From an uncultured Acetatifactor sp. (GTDB lineage: Bacteria; Bacillota; Clostridia; Lachnospirales; Lachnospiraceae), in assembly GCA_910583845.1 (NCBI GenBank), contig CAJUAB010000026.1, positions 3,313 through 67,312 on the forward strand: a DNA stretch of 64,000 nt, given 5' to 3'. This document shows, in pieces, positions 31,944 through 40,370 of the stretch (the first letter of the stretch is position 1; every line of letters starts with the position of its first letter). A model generated the notes under the pieces. That model worked only from the letters and a program-made list of their open reading frames with translations, did no database searches and was not told the origin of the DNA. Made by a program: the position numbers and the translations under genes.

Positions 31944-34379
31944 TTATCCCATAGTCACTGTCACATGCACTTCTTTCTTTTCCCGGTGGCAGGGAATGAT
32001 ATTGCCCTCCACCAAAGCTCCGTCCACTGTCATAGATACTACGCCCTTTTCCACATCCTGAGGATTGAGCACCTGAATATGGTACACTGCGCCGCGATAT
32101 TCCCGGGTCAATGTGAAATCCCCGAAGCCTCTGGGTACGCAGGGATTAATCTGCAGCCCGGAGTGGGTGGGATACACGCCCAGAATATACTGGGAGATAT
32201 TGGCAAAGGTCCATGCCGCTGTGCCGGTGAGCCAGCTGTTTTTGGCCTCGCCGTGGAACTTTGCGTCCCGCCCGGCCACCATCTGGGAATATACATAGGG
32301 CTCGGTGCGGTGAATCTCACTGATCTCCTCCACATAGGCGGGGCAGGTCTTTCTGTAGATTTCAAAAGCTCTGTCGCCGCGTCCGATCACGGTCTCAGCG
32401 ATGGACACCCAGGGGTTGTTATGACAGAAGATGCCGGCATTCTCCTTATAGCCGGGGGGATAGGAGGACACCTCGCCCAGCTCCAGATGATACCTGGTGT
32501 AGGCAGGCTGCAGGATCATAATGCCGTATTCGGTATCCAGCCTTTCCTTCACGGAGTTCAGGGCCTTTTCCGCCAGGCCTTCCTTTACGCCCACGCCTGC
32601 CAGTACGCAGAAGCCCTGGGGCTCGATGTAGATCTGCCCTTCCTCGCATTCTTTGGAGCCCACCTTGTGACTGTAAGCGTCATAGGCGCGGACAAACCAG
32701 TCGCCGTCCCAGCCGCTTTGCAGAATCGTATCATACATCCGGGATACCTGCGTCCTGGCATAGGCAGCCTCCCGGTCATCTCCCGTCAGCTCGCAGAGCT
32801 GCGCGTACTCTTCGCCGTATTTTACAAACATACCCGCGATAAACACGGATTCTGCCACAGGACCTTCACTGGGGCCGAAGGTCTGGAAGGACTCGCCGGG
32901 ATGCTCGGAAAAGCAGTTCAGGTTCAGGCAGTCGTTCCAGTCCGCCCGCCCGATCAGGGGAAGTCCGTGAGGCCCTTTGTGGTTTACAATGAAATCAAAG
33001 GATCTCTTCAAATGGTTCATCAGCGGTGTGGCCTTGGACATGTCGTTGTCAAAGGGCACCGGCTGTTCCAGGATCGTGGTGTCGCCGGTTTCCCGCACGT
33101 AGGCGCTGGTACCCGCAATCAGCCACAGAGGGTCATCGTTGAAACCGCTGCCGATGTCGGAGTTGCCCTTCTTGGTCAAAGGCTGATATTGATGGTACGC
33201 GCTGCCGTCCTCAAACTGGGTGGAGGCGATGTCGATGATGCGCTCCCTGGCTCTGTCGGGAATCAGATGCACGAAACCCAGCAGATCCTGACAGCTGTCG
33301 CGGAAGCCCATACCTCTGCCGATCCCGGACTCATAATAGGAGGCGGAGCGGGACATATTGAAAGTTACCATACACTGGTACTGATTCCAGGTATTGACCA
33401 TACGGTTGACTTTTTCGTCCCGGGATTCCACATGATACTTGCCAAGCAGCCGCTTCCAATAGTCCCTGAGAGCGGAAAACGCGGCGTCCACGTCCGCCTC
33501 GGCGCTGTAGCGGGCCAGCATTTCCCGGGCAGGCCTCTTGTTGATGATGCCGGGAGCCTCCCATTTTTCCTCCGGGGGATTTTCAATGTAACCCAGCACA
33601 AAGATCAGCGTTCTGGATTCGCCGGGAGCGAGGGTGACATTCAGCTGATGGCAGGCGATGGGAGACCAGCCGCTGGCCATGGTATTCCTGCACTGGCCGT
33701 TTTCCACTACCTCCGGGTTGTCGGCGCCTCTGTAGGCTCCCAGAAAATCATCACGGATTGTGTCAAAGCCAGCGATGGGAGCGTTCACCGAGTACACGGC
33801 ATAGTGGTTGCGGCGCTCACGGTACTCTGTCTTGTGGTAAATGGCGGAACCCTCCACCTCCACCTCGCCGCAGCTGAGGAGTCTCTGAAAATTCTTCATA
33901 TCGTCGTCGGCATTCCACAGACACCACTCCACATAAGAGAAAATCCGGAGTTCCCGGGTCTCGCTGCCCTCGTTTTTCAAAGTCAGCCTGCTGATCTCGC
34001 AGTTGTCATTCATGGGAACAAAAGTCAGAAGATCCGCCCGGATCTGATTCTTCCTTCCTGTAAAGCGGCTGTATCCCATGCCGTGACGGCACTCATAGCT
34101 GTCCAGCTCCGTTTTTGTGGGCTGCCAGCCGGGATTCCAGATGGTGTCGCCGTCTTTTATGTAAAAATACTTGCCGCCCATATCCGTGGGGACATTGTTG
34201 TAGCGGTAGCGGGTCAGGCGCAGCAGTTTGGCGTCCTTGTAGAAAGTATAACCGCCGCAGGTGTTGGATATCAGGCTGAAAAACTCATTGCATCCCAGGT
34301 AGTTGATCCAGGGAAGCGGCGTCTTGGGGGTGGTGATGACATACTCCTGATTGGCGTCATCAAAATAGCCGAATTTCAT
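31944..34379 (-). CDS. Cellobiose phosphorylase (GH94)
   Basis: 811 residues, the usual length of cellobiose phosphorylases. GH94 features: N-terminal beta-sandwich starting MKFGYFDDANQEYVITTPKT, helical barrel with YYESGIGRGMGFRDSCQDLL (catalytic acid Asp), SAYHQYQPLTKKGNSDIGSG, GRADWNDCLNLNC and PYVYSQMVAGRDA. It cleaves cellobiose with phosphate into glucose 1-phosphate and glucose in the cytosol, saving ATP. The start is ATG 34379 because AAAGGAGA lies about 8 bases upstream. A divergent LacI regulator and an operator candidate between promoter and start suggest induction by cello-oligosaccharide. Confidence 0.92.
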   Translation of the reverse strand: MKFGYFDDANQEYVITTPKTPLPWINYLGCNEFFSLISNTCGGYTFYKDAKLLRLTRYRYNNVPTDMGGKYFYIKDGDTIWNPGWQPTKTELDSYECRHGMGYSRFTGRKNQIRADLLTFVPMNDNCEISRLTLKNEGSETRELRIFSYVEWCLWNADDDMKNFQRLLSCGEVEVEGSAIYHKTEYRERRNHYAVYSVNAPIAGFDTIRDDFLGAYRGADNPEVVENGQCRNTMASGWSPIACHQLNVTLAPGESRTLIFVLGYIENPPEEKWEAPGIINKRPAREMLARYSAEADVDAAFSALRDYWKRLLGKYHVESRDEKVNRMVNTWNQYQCMVTFNMSRSASYYESGIGRGMGFRDSCQDLLGFVHLIPDRARERIIDIASTQFEDGSAYHQYQPLTKKGNSDIGSGFNDDPLWLIAGTSAYVRETGDTTILEQPVPFDNDMSKATPLMNHLKRSFDFIVNHKGPHGLPLIGRADWNDCLNLNCFSEHPGESFQTFGPSEGPVAESVFIAGMFVKYGEEYAQLCELTGDDREAAYARTQVSRMYDTILQSGWDGDWFVRAYDAYSHKVGSKECEEGQIYIEPQGFCVLAGVGVKEGLAEKALNSVKERLDTEYGIMILQPAYTRYHLELGEVSSYPPGYKENAGIFCHNNPWVSIAETVIGRGDRAFEIYRKTCPAYVEEISEIHRTEPYVYSQMVAGRDAKFHGEAKNSWLTGTAAWTFANISQYILGVYPTHSGLQINPCVPRGFGDFTLTREYRGAVYHIQVLNPQDVEKGVVSMTVDGALVEGNIIPCHREKKEVHVTVTMG

Positions 34380-34423
34380 AGTGAGATTCTCCTTTTCAGA
34401 ATAAGACATTGTAAAACAGTGAA

Positions 34424-34436
34424 GAAAACGATTAAG
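34424..34436 (-). promoter_or_regulatory. LacI-type operator candidate at the phosphorylase promoter
   Basis: GAAAACGATTAAG (34424-34436) recurs exactly at 35718-35730, right after the lacI gene. It sits about 17-29 bases after the predicted start of transcription from the minus-strand promoter, a repressing position. Confidence 0.5.
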
Positions 34437-34459
34437 TAAAGCGTGTCCACTTATAATGC

Positions 34460-34488
34460 AGTATACAGAATGTGATATGAAATTGCAA
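34460..34488 (-). promoter_or_regulatory. Promoter of the cellobiose phosphorylase gene
   Basis: On the minus strand TTGCAA (34488-34483), 17-base spacer, TATACT (34465-34460). Transcription would start near 34453 and run through the GAAAACGATTAAG element. Confidence 0.6.
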
Positions 34489-34669
34489 TAGAAAAACGGA
34501 TTACATATGGAAATATATTGTCGGTTCTTGCTGATGAAAGCAGTTTCGTTCGAAATAACAATAAAAAATGTAAAATAAATTGCAAAATTCCTTAAGATCG
34601 TATAAACTGAATATACGCTGACGATCAGATTTCGCGTCTGTATTCAATTCCTGAGATCGGAGAACAGAT

Positions 34670-35683
34670 ATGGTATCATTGAAAGATATATCCGCAGCCT
34701 GCGGGGTGTCGGTGGCGACGGTGAGCAAGGCTCTGAACGACCATGAGGACATCGGCAGGGAGACCAAGGAGAGAATCCGCCGGACTGCCAGAGAGATGGG
34801 ATATCTGCCCAATGCCATGGCCCGCGCCCTCAAGACAAACCGCACCTATAATATAGGTGTGCTCTTTGTGGACGAGGCCCAGAGCGGGCTGACCCATGAC
34901 TATTTTGCCCAGGTGCTGGACAGCTTCAAACGCACTGTGGAGGCCAGGGGCTATGACATTACATTTCTGAATAAAGGCGGCGCGGGGGGGCTGAGCCGGA
35001 TGTCTTATCTGGAACATTGCCGTTACAGGGGATTTGACGGCGTGGTAATGGCCTGCGTGGATTTCTATGACGCCCAGGTGCTGGAGCTGGTGCGGAGCGA
35101 CATACCGGTGGTGACGGTGGACCATCTCTTTGACAATCATATCAATATCACCTCGGACAATGTGGGCGGCATGGAACAGCTTTTCCGCTATGTCTATGAC
35201 AGGGGACACCGACGCATTGCCTATATCCATGGGGCGGACTCCTCTGTGACCCAGGCCAGGCTGACTTCCTTTTACCGCACCGCCCAGCTGCTGGGGGTGG
35301 AAACTCCGGCGGAATATGTGAGGGAATCGCCCTACCGCGATACGGGGAAGGCAGGGCAGGTGACCCGGGAACTGCTGGATCTGAGAAAGCCCCCCACCTG
35401 TATACTGTATCCTGATGATTTCTCCTGTTTTGGAGGGATCACCGCGATCAGGAGCCGGGGACTGCGCATTCCGGAGGACATCTCTGTGGCGGGATATGAC
35501 GGGATCAGTATCGGCAGACATATCGAGACGCCGCTCACGACACTGCGTCAGGATACCGTCTCTCTGGGGGCCCGGGCAGGGGAGAAGCTGATTGCCCTGA
35601 TCGAGCATCCCAAGACAACGCTGATTGAACAGGTGGTGATCAAGGGGGAGCTGTATCCGGGCGGGACGGTGGGAGCCATATAG
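34670..35683 (+). CDS. LacI-family transcription regulator
   Basis: 337 residues. The N-terminal helix-turn-helix and hinge (VSLKDISAACGVSVATVSKA, LNDHEDIGRETKERIRRTA, GYLPNAMARAL) are followed by a periplasmic-binding-like sugar sensor (about 60-335: FVDEAQSGLTHDYFAQVLDS, VMACVDFYDAQVLELVRSDI, AGYDGISIGRHIETPLTT). The divergent position next to cellobiose phosphorylase makes regulation of that gene the best guess. A copy of the GAAAACGATTAAG element lies 35 bases after its stop. The ATG is preceded by GAGATCGGAG. Confidence 0.92.
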   Translation: MVSLKDISAACGVSVATVSKALNDHEDIGRETKERIRRTAREMGYLPNAMARALKTNRTYNIGVLFVDEAQSGLTHDYFAQVLDSFKRTVEARGYDITFLNKGGAGGLSRMSYLEHCRYRGFDGVVMACVDFYDAQVLELVRSDIPVVTVDHLFDNHINITSDNVGGMEQLFRYVYDRGHRRIAYIHGADSSVTQARLTSFYRTAQLLGVETPAEYVRESPYRDTGKAGQVTRELLDLRKPPTCILYPDDFSCFGGITAIRSRGLRIPEDISVAGYDGISIGRHIETPLTTLRQDTVSLGARAGEKLIALIEHPKTTLIEQVVIKGELYPGGTVGAI

Positions 35684-35717
35684 ATTTTCCGACAGCAGTT
35701 CCTGCCATGTAAATATC

Positions 35718-35730
35718 GAAAACGATTAAG
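35718..35730 (+). promoter_or_regulatory. Second copy of the 13-base operator-like element
   Basis: Exact GAAAACGATTAAG, 70 bases upstream of the promoter at 35789-35817. It may allow the LacI protein to bind on both sides of the locus, or reach the HAAS gene. Confidence 0.4.
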
Positions 35731-35788
35731 GAGAGCTGGGGGCAGTGTATTTTTATAAATTCTTAAGAAAGGCTTAATTTCCTATATA

Positions 35789-35817
35789 TTTACGCTGTGG
35801 CGGCGGCATGCTATAAT
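35789..35817 (+). promoter_or_regulatory. Extended -10 promoter of the HAAS-domain gene
   Basis: TTTACG (35789-35794), 17-base spacer ending in TGC, TATAAT (35812-35817), 31 bases before the chosen ATG. It excludes a start at 35797. Confidence 0.65.
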
Positions 35818-35847
35818 GAGGAAAATACAGATAGGACAATAGCCAAT

Positions 35848-36312
35848 ATGAACAAACAGGAGTTCGTGGATCGACTGAGAGTTTCTTTGAGCGGGAGAAT
35901 ATCTCCGGCATTGGTGGAGGAGAATGCCCGTTATTATGAGGACTATATCAATACCCGGATACGGCTGGGGGAGCCGGAGGAGAATGTGCTGAAGGAACTG
36001 GGTGATGCGCGGTTGATTGCCAGGTCCATAGTGGCGGCGGAGAACGAAAAGACCGGAGCGGAGGAAAAGATTTATAACAGCAGTGAAGAGGACGCGCGCC
36101 GCGGAGTACGGTTCCGGCATTTTTTTCACATGTCCAGTCTGCCGCCCTGGGCTTTGCCGGTTATAGCGGGAGGGTCCCTGCTTCTTTTACTGGTGGTGCT
36201 GGGACTGGTCTTCCGCCTGGTATTGCATATGCTGGCCTGGCTGTGGCCTGTGATCGCCATTGCCATGATTTTGCTTTTTTTTATAAAATTGTTTCGCGAC
36301 TGGCTTCACTGA
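35848..36312 (+). CDS. HAAS-domain (DUF1700-type) membrane protein
   Basis: 155 residues from ATG 35848. The N-terminal HAAS helical signalling domain reads MNKQEFVDRLRVSLSGRISP, ARYYEDYINTRIRLGEPEEN and VLKELGDARLIARSI; two C-terminal membrane helices follow (about 105-125 and 130-150). HAAS proteins usually pair with PadR-type regulators and modulate envelope responses; no PadR gene is adjacent here, so this is a stand-alone member. The start is fixed by the promoter position. Confidence 0.75.
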   Translation: MNKQEFVDRLRVSLSGRISPALVEENARYYEDYINTRIRLGEPEENVLKELGDARLIARSIVAAENEKTGAEEKIYNSSEEDARRGVRFRHFFHMSSLPPWALPVIAGGSLLLLLVVLGLVFRLVLHMLAWLWPVIAIAMILLFFIKLFRDWLH

Positions 36313-36424
36313 GGGCATCTGTTCTGCCGTAAGGAATGTCAGACAAGAAAAAATTCTATGTATATTTTAAAAATGTGCCGGACATACTACTCCTGTAACT
36401 AAAAACAAACAGGAGGAATGAATC

Positions 36425-36595
36425 ATGTCCAATAACAATCAGAACAACAACCAGAACAGCAATTCCAACAATTGCCAGAACAGCTACCAGGATAGCCAGA
36501 ACAGCCAGAACAGCTATCAGGACAGCCAGAACAATAACAAGAAGAACAACAACCAGAACAAGCAGAACAACAGCCAGAAGAACAACAACTTCTAA
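36425..36595 (+). CDS. 56-residue Asn/Gln-rich peptide
   Basis: Opens MSNNNQNNNQNSNSNN, continues with one Cys, then two copies of NSYQDSQN and a Lys/Asn/Gln tail ending in Phe. About two thirds of residues are Asn or Gln. An excellent AGGAGG lies 7-8 bases before the ATG and a hairpin terminator follows (36617-36650), so it is very likely a real short gene rather than a repeat artefact. The prion-like composition suggests a disordered, possibly spore- or envelope-associated protein; no family is recognised. Confidence 0.65.
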   Translation: MSNNNQNNNQNSNSNNCQNSYQDSQNSQNSYQDSQNNNKKNNNQNKQNNSQKNNNF

Positions 36596-36616
36596 GGCTG
36601 GCAGCAGGCTTTCTGG

Positions 36617-36650
36617 AAATAGGGGTGTCGCTTTTGCGGCATCCCTATTT
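36617..36650 (+). terminator. Terminator after the Asn/Gln-rich gene
   Basis: AAATAGGG...CCCTATTT outer arms with an inner TGTCGC/GCGGCA stem and TTTT loop. Confidence 0.75.
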
Positions 36651-36732
36651 ACATATTGGAGTAAATTGTGGTAACATATATCTGTGTGCAATCTGCCGGG
36701 TATATCAGAGGGGGGTGAAAAAACCGTCTTCC

Positions 36733-36767
36733 CATCTGGCAGAAAGCATTTTTCAAACACGCTCTGG
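36733..36767 (+). repeat. Dispersed intergenic repeat copy
   Basis: CATCTGGCAGAAAGCATTTT followed by TCAAACACGCTCTGG: nearly identical to the 3' two thirds of the copy at 26541-26587. Confidence 0.7.
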
Positions 36768-36842
36768 CGGCAGGATTTACGTGATCATATGATCTGATCC
36801 GGGCTGCGGAAACAGGAAATGTACGGACAGACGGAGAAAAAT

Positions 36843-38012
36843 ATGAGACGTTATGAGTTGATTGCCCCATGTCATTTTGGCATGGAGGCTGTACTTAAAA
36901 AAGAGATTACAGAACTGGGCTATGATGTGAGCGAAGTGTCCGACGGCCGCGTCACTTTTCTGGGAGACGAGGAGGCCCTGTGCCGTGCCAATGTGTTCCT
37001 GCGCACGGCGGAGAGAGTGCTGGTCAGGATCGGTCGTTTTACGGCGGAGACATATGAGGAGCTTTTCCAGGGCACCAGGGCATTGCCCTGGGAGGAGTAT
37101 ATACCCCGTGACGGAAAATTCTGGATTACGAAGGCAGCCAGTGTAAAGAGCAGGCTTTTCAGCCCCTCCGATATCCAGCGGATTATGAAGAAAGCCATGG
37201 TGGAACGAATGAAGGAGAGTTATGGGCTGGAGCGTTTCCCGGAGGATGGGGAGGATTTTCCCGTGCGGGTCTTTCTGCTGAAGGATGAGGTGACGGTGGG
37301 ACTGGATACCACGGGGGAATCCCTGCACAAGAGGGGATACCGCAGATTGACGGCCAGGGCTCCCATAGCGGAGAATCTGGCGGCCGCCATGATTCAGCTG
37401 ACTCCCTGGCATGGAGACCGCATTCTGGTGGACCCTTTTTGCGGCAGTGGGACCATTCCCATAGAGGCGGCTATGATGGCGGCCAATATGGCTCCGGGAA
37501 TGAAGAGGGGATTTACCGCCCAGACCTGGCCTCATGTGGCGGGGAAAAATGTGTGGCGGGATGTGCTGGAGGAGGCCCGGGAGCTGGTGGACTTGTCTGT
37601 GGAAACGGATATCCAGGGCTATGACATGGATGATGCCATGGTATCTATAGCCAGAGAGAACGCCAGGCTTGCGGGGGTGGAGAAGCTGATCCATTTCCAG
37701 CGGCGGGAGGTGGCGAAACTCAGTCATCCTAAAAAATATGGCTTTATTATCACCAATCCTCCCTATGGTGAGCGGCTGGAGGAGAAGGAGGCCCTGCCGG
37801 CGCTGTACCAGACGCTGGGGCAGCGCTTCCGCAGTCTGGACGGCTGGAGTCTGTACCTGATTACCTCCTATGAACAGGTGGAGCGGGACATCGGGCGGAA
37901 GGCCGATAAAAACCGGAAGATTTACAACGGTATGTTGAAAACTTACTATTATCAGTTCCTTGGGCCCAAGCCGCCCAGGCGAGGCGGCAACGTCGGCCAG
38001 TCCCAAGGGTAG
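36843..38012 (+). CDS. THUMP-domain class I RNA methyltransferase (RlmL/YpsC type)
   Basis: 389 residues from ATG 36843 (GGAGAAAAAT upstream). The N-terminal ferredoxin-like and THUMP domains (about 1-160) are followed by a Rossmann methylase with DRILVDPFCGSGTIPIEAAM, YDMDDAMVSIARENARLAG and the N6-guanine/adenine motif TNPPYGERL. It methylates a base in 23S rRNA by analogy with RlmL. It starts a run of same-strand genes (RdgB, YfcE-like) separated by 40-120 bases. Confidence 0.9.
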   Translation: MRRYELIAPCHFGMEAVLKKEITELGYDVSEVSDGRVTFLGDEEALCRANVFLRTAERVLVRIGRFTAETYEELFQGTRALPWEEYIPRDGKFWITKAASVKSRLFSPSDIQRIMKKAMVERMKESYGLERFPEDGEDFPVRVFLLKDEVTVGLDTTGESLHKRGYRRLTARAPIAENLAAAMIQLTPWHGDRILVDPFCGSGTIPIEAAMMAANMAPGMKRGFTAQTWPHVAGKNVWRDVLEEARELVDLSVETDIQGYDMDDAMVSIARENARLAGVEKLIHFQRREVAKLSHPKKYGFIITNPPYGERLEEKEALPALYQTLGQRFRSLDGWSLYLITSYEQVERDIGRKADKNRKIYNGMLKTYYYQFLGPKPPRRGGNVGQSQG

Positions 38013-38135
38013 GTTCTGATGACATGGCGGCAGGTTTTCGCGGGAGGCCGGTCGTAGGGTAGTTTTTCCACACAGGCCGCGGGATCTGCTCCGTGCGATA
38101 ACGAAAGATTCTGTTGATTCGGGGAGGATATCATA

Positions 38136-38801
38136 ATGATAAAAAGGATTGTTTTTGCCACCGGCAATGCGGGAAAAATGAAAGAAATCCGGGCAATTCT
38201 GGCGGATCTGGGACTGGAGGTTCTGTCCATGAAGGATGTGGGGGTTTCTGCGGATATTGAAGAAGACGGCAGTACATATGAGGAAAACGCGCTGATCAAA
38301 TCAAGAGCCGTGGCAGCCGGTCTGAGGAAGGACGGGCGGCTGGAAGGCACAGTGGTCATGGCGGACGATTCCGGGTTGGAGATCGACTTCCTGAACAGGG
38401 AGCCCGGCGTCTATTCCGCCCGTTACATGGGAGAGGATACTTCCTATCGGATTAAAAACGCCAACCTGATTGAACGCCTGGAGGGAGTGGAGGACGAGCG
38501 GCGCGGGGCCAGATTTGTCTGCGCCATTGCGGCGGTGCTGCCTGACGGGCATGAGCTGACCAGCCGGGGCGTCATCGAAGGGCGCATAGGCTATGAGGAG
38601 AAGGGCGAAAACGGTTTTGGGTATGATCCGATCTTTTATGTGCCGGAGTTTGGCCGCACCACGGCGGAACTGACGGAGGCGGAGAAAAACCGGGTCAGCC
38701 ACCGGGGCCATGCCCTGCGGCTGATGAAAGAGCAGCTGAAAGAGTTCACAGAAGGTAAAAACAGCCCCCGGTCAGGCGAGGCGGGGGAGCGGATATCCTG
38801 A
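38136..38801 (+). CDS. rdgB: XTP/dITP diphosphatase (RdgB/HAM1)
   Basis: 221 residues. HAM1 motifs: IVFATGNAGKMKEI at the N-terminus (nucleotide binding), VVMADDSGLEID (metal site), EPGVYSARYMGE, GRIGYEEKGENGFGYDPIF and AELTEAEKNRVSHRGHAL. It hydrolyses non-canonical purine triphosphates (ITP, XTP) to monophosphates. The last ~20 residues are a polar extension beyond the core. It sits between the RNA methylase and the phosphodiesterase, a common arrangement in Clostridia. Confidence 0.95.
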   Translation: MIKRIVFATGNAGKMKEIRAILADLGLEVLSMKDVGVSADIEEDGSTYEENALIKSRAVAAGLRKDGRLEGTVVMADDSGLEIDFLNREPGVYSARYMGEDTSYRIKNANLIERLEGVEDERRGARFVCAIAAVLPDGHELTSRGVIEGRIGYEEKGENGFGYDPIFYVPEFGRTTAELTEAEKNRVSHRGHALRLMKEQLKEFTEGKNSPRSGEAGERIS

Positions 38802-38840
38802 TACAGGGCATGCACCGGATCTGGGGGAGAGGAATATTCC

Positions 38841-39347
38841 ATGGGACAGCCGAAAAAAATATTGATAGTCAGTGACACGCATCGGAAAAATGAGAATTAT
38901 TTTACCCTGCTTAAGCGCCTGGGACCGCTTCATATGGTGATTCACTGCGGTGACGCAGAGGGGAGCGAGTATGCGCTCAGCCAGGCCGCCATCAACCAGG
39001 CGGCGGACTGCCAGCTACAGATTGTGCCTGGCAACAATGATTTCTTCTCGGCGCTGCCCAGGGAACTGGAACTCAGGATCGGCAGATACCGGGTATGGGT
39101 GACTCATGGACATACATATTATGTATCCATGGGGCCGGAAAGAATTATGCAGGAAGCCAGGGAACGGGGAATGGATGTTGTGATGTTCGGCCACACCCAC
39201 AGGCCTTTTCTGGACCGGAAACCGGATCTGGTGGCGCTGAATCCCGGAAGTATCGCCTATCCCCGGCAGGACGGACACAGGCCCTCCTATGGGATTATGG
39301 AACTGGATGAGGCGGGGGAGGCCAGTTATCGGATAGAGTATCTGTAA
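38841..39347 (+). CDS. YfcE/MJ0936-type metallophosphoesterase
   Basis: 168 residues. Calcineurin-like blocks: ILIVSDTHRKNENYF (Asp, His), VIHCGDAEGSEY (Asp), VPGNNDFF (Asn), VTHGHTYYV (His-x-His) and MFGHTHRPFL. It is a manganese- or nickel-dependent phosphodiesterase of the YfcE family with unknown physiological substrate. It begins 39 bases after RdgB and is probably co-transcribed. Confidence 0.93.
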   Translation: MGQPKKILIVSDTHRKNENYFTLLKRLGPLHMVIHCGDAEGSEYALSQAAINQAADCQLQIVPGNNDFFSALPRELELRIGRYRVWVTHGHTYYVSMGPERIMQEARERGMDVVMFGHTHRPFLDRKPDLVALNPGSIAYPRQDGHRPSYGIMELDEAGEASYRIEYL

Positions 39348-39403
39348 CAGGTAATTGATCAGGCCGGCAACGAAAAGGATTGAAAGAGGAGGCAGAGAAC
39401 AGG

Positions 39404-39640
39404 ATGTCGATGGATATGAAACAGTTGCTTGATTCCATGGAAAGTACCGTCAGATTGCAGGGGCGGGCAAGGGCGGAGAGAAGAGCCAGAGAGGCGGAGC
39501 ATGAGCAGAAAGAGTTCAGAGAAAAGCTGGCGCGCATCGCCGCCAGTCAGACAGAACTGGAGGGCATGGTCAGAAAGATCAAGGGGAATGAGGCAGCCAT
39601 ACAGAGGGATCAGCTGGTGGGGCTGATGGGGGGATTCTGA
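39404..39640 (+). CDS. Small coiled-coil hypothetical protein
   Basis: 78 residues, almost entirely helical and charged (QGRARAERRAREAEHEQKEF, REKLARIAASQTELEGMV), ending in GLMGGF. A coiled-coil segment spans about 20-60. There are no catalytic motifs. The ATG at 39404 follows GAGGAGG by 12 bases. It is the last gene on this plus-strand run; the next two genes are on the minus strand. Confidence 0.55.
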   Translation: MSMDMKQLLDSMESTVRLQGRARAERRAREAEHEQKEFREKLARIAASQTELEGMVRKIKGNEAAIQRDQLVGLMGGF

Positions 39641-39652
39641 TGCCTTGATCTT

Positions 39653-40339
39653 TTATACCACAATATTTTTGGAGAAGGAGATTGCGTTGGCTGTAAATTC
39701 CTTCCATGAATCCAGCGGGCCAAAATATTTTTCTGCGCCCTCGCAATGGCCGATGCCCTTTGCCGCCTCAAGGGATGGAAAGAAAAAGCGCTTGAGCTGG
39801 ATATCCGATATCGTTTCCACCGCCAGAAGAAAGGCGGGAATTGTAAGCTCTATTATATAAACGGCCAGGGGATCAAGGTATACAGGTTCCCTGACATAAG
39901 TCAGTTCATCAAAACTGTAGGGTCCTGTTTTGCATCCGGTCTTTTTGGGCCGGATGCTGTAGGTATGCTCCATCTGATTATTCCAGGCGATGTTGTCCTG
40001 AGACAGAATTGCCTTCCAGTAACGTCTCATTCTGACCCGGATAAAACCGTCATAAAATTCATAAAACTGCCACAGCGCAGCTTCCTCATCTCCGTCACAG
40101 GAGCGCAGGATCTGGTCGCGCCATCCCATGCTGCCGCAGGGTTTTTTCAGACGATATGCTGTATATTCGTGCATGTAGGAAAAAGGGAGCGGGAAGAGGG
40201 GCCCCTTTTTCCTTGCGGCAAACTCCCGTTCCGCGGCCTGATAGCCATCCAGATAGTGTAAAAGGGAAGATATGCTTTTGCCGCCGAGATACAGGCCTGG
40301 ATGTTTTCGTATACTGTCAATTATGTTATAGATACTCAT
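39653..40339 (-). CDS. Hypothetical protein in operon with a methyltransferase
   Basis: 228 residues, soluble, no signal peptide. The N-terminus IIDSIRKHPGLYLGGKSISS LLHYLDGY and aromatic-rich middle (LWQFYEFYDGFIRVRMRRYW) recall small immunity-protein-like folds, but I cannot assign a family. It lies 31 bases downstream of the methyltransferase gene on the same strand and is very likely co-transcribed with it. GGGGGATATC precedes the ATG. Function unknown. Confidence 0.6.
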   Translation of the reverse strand: MSIYNIIDSIRKHPGLYLGGKSISSLLHYLDGYQAAEREFAARKKGPLFPLPFSYMHEYTAYRLKKPCGSMGWRDQILRSCDGDEEAALWQFYEFYDGFIRVRMRRYWKAILSQDNIAWNNQMEHTYSIRPKKTGCKTGPYSFDELTYVREPVYLDPLAVYIIELTIPAFLLAVETISDIQLKRFFFPSLEAAKGIGHCEGAEKYFGPLDSWKEFTANAISFSKNIVV

Positions 40340-40370
40340 GATATCCCCCGTTGAGACAAAGCGCGTCCTG

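Noticed and set aside
31965..34439. Plus-strand ORF of 824 residues opposite the cellobiose phosphorylase
   Set aside because: Shadow of the GH94 gene; codon pattern and conserved GH94 motifs support only the minus-strand frame.
36425..36595. CRISPR-like short repeats (CAGAACAGC units)
   Set aside because: They are codon-level repeats of Gln-Asn-Ser in one reading frame, without regular spacers.
36356..36760. Minus-strand ORF with a very hydrophobic Val/Leu-rich middle
   Set aside because: Antisense of the Asn/Gln-rich gene (AAC/CAG codons read as Val/Leu); no ribosome site.
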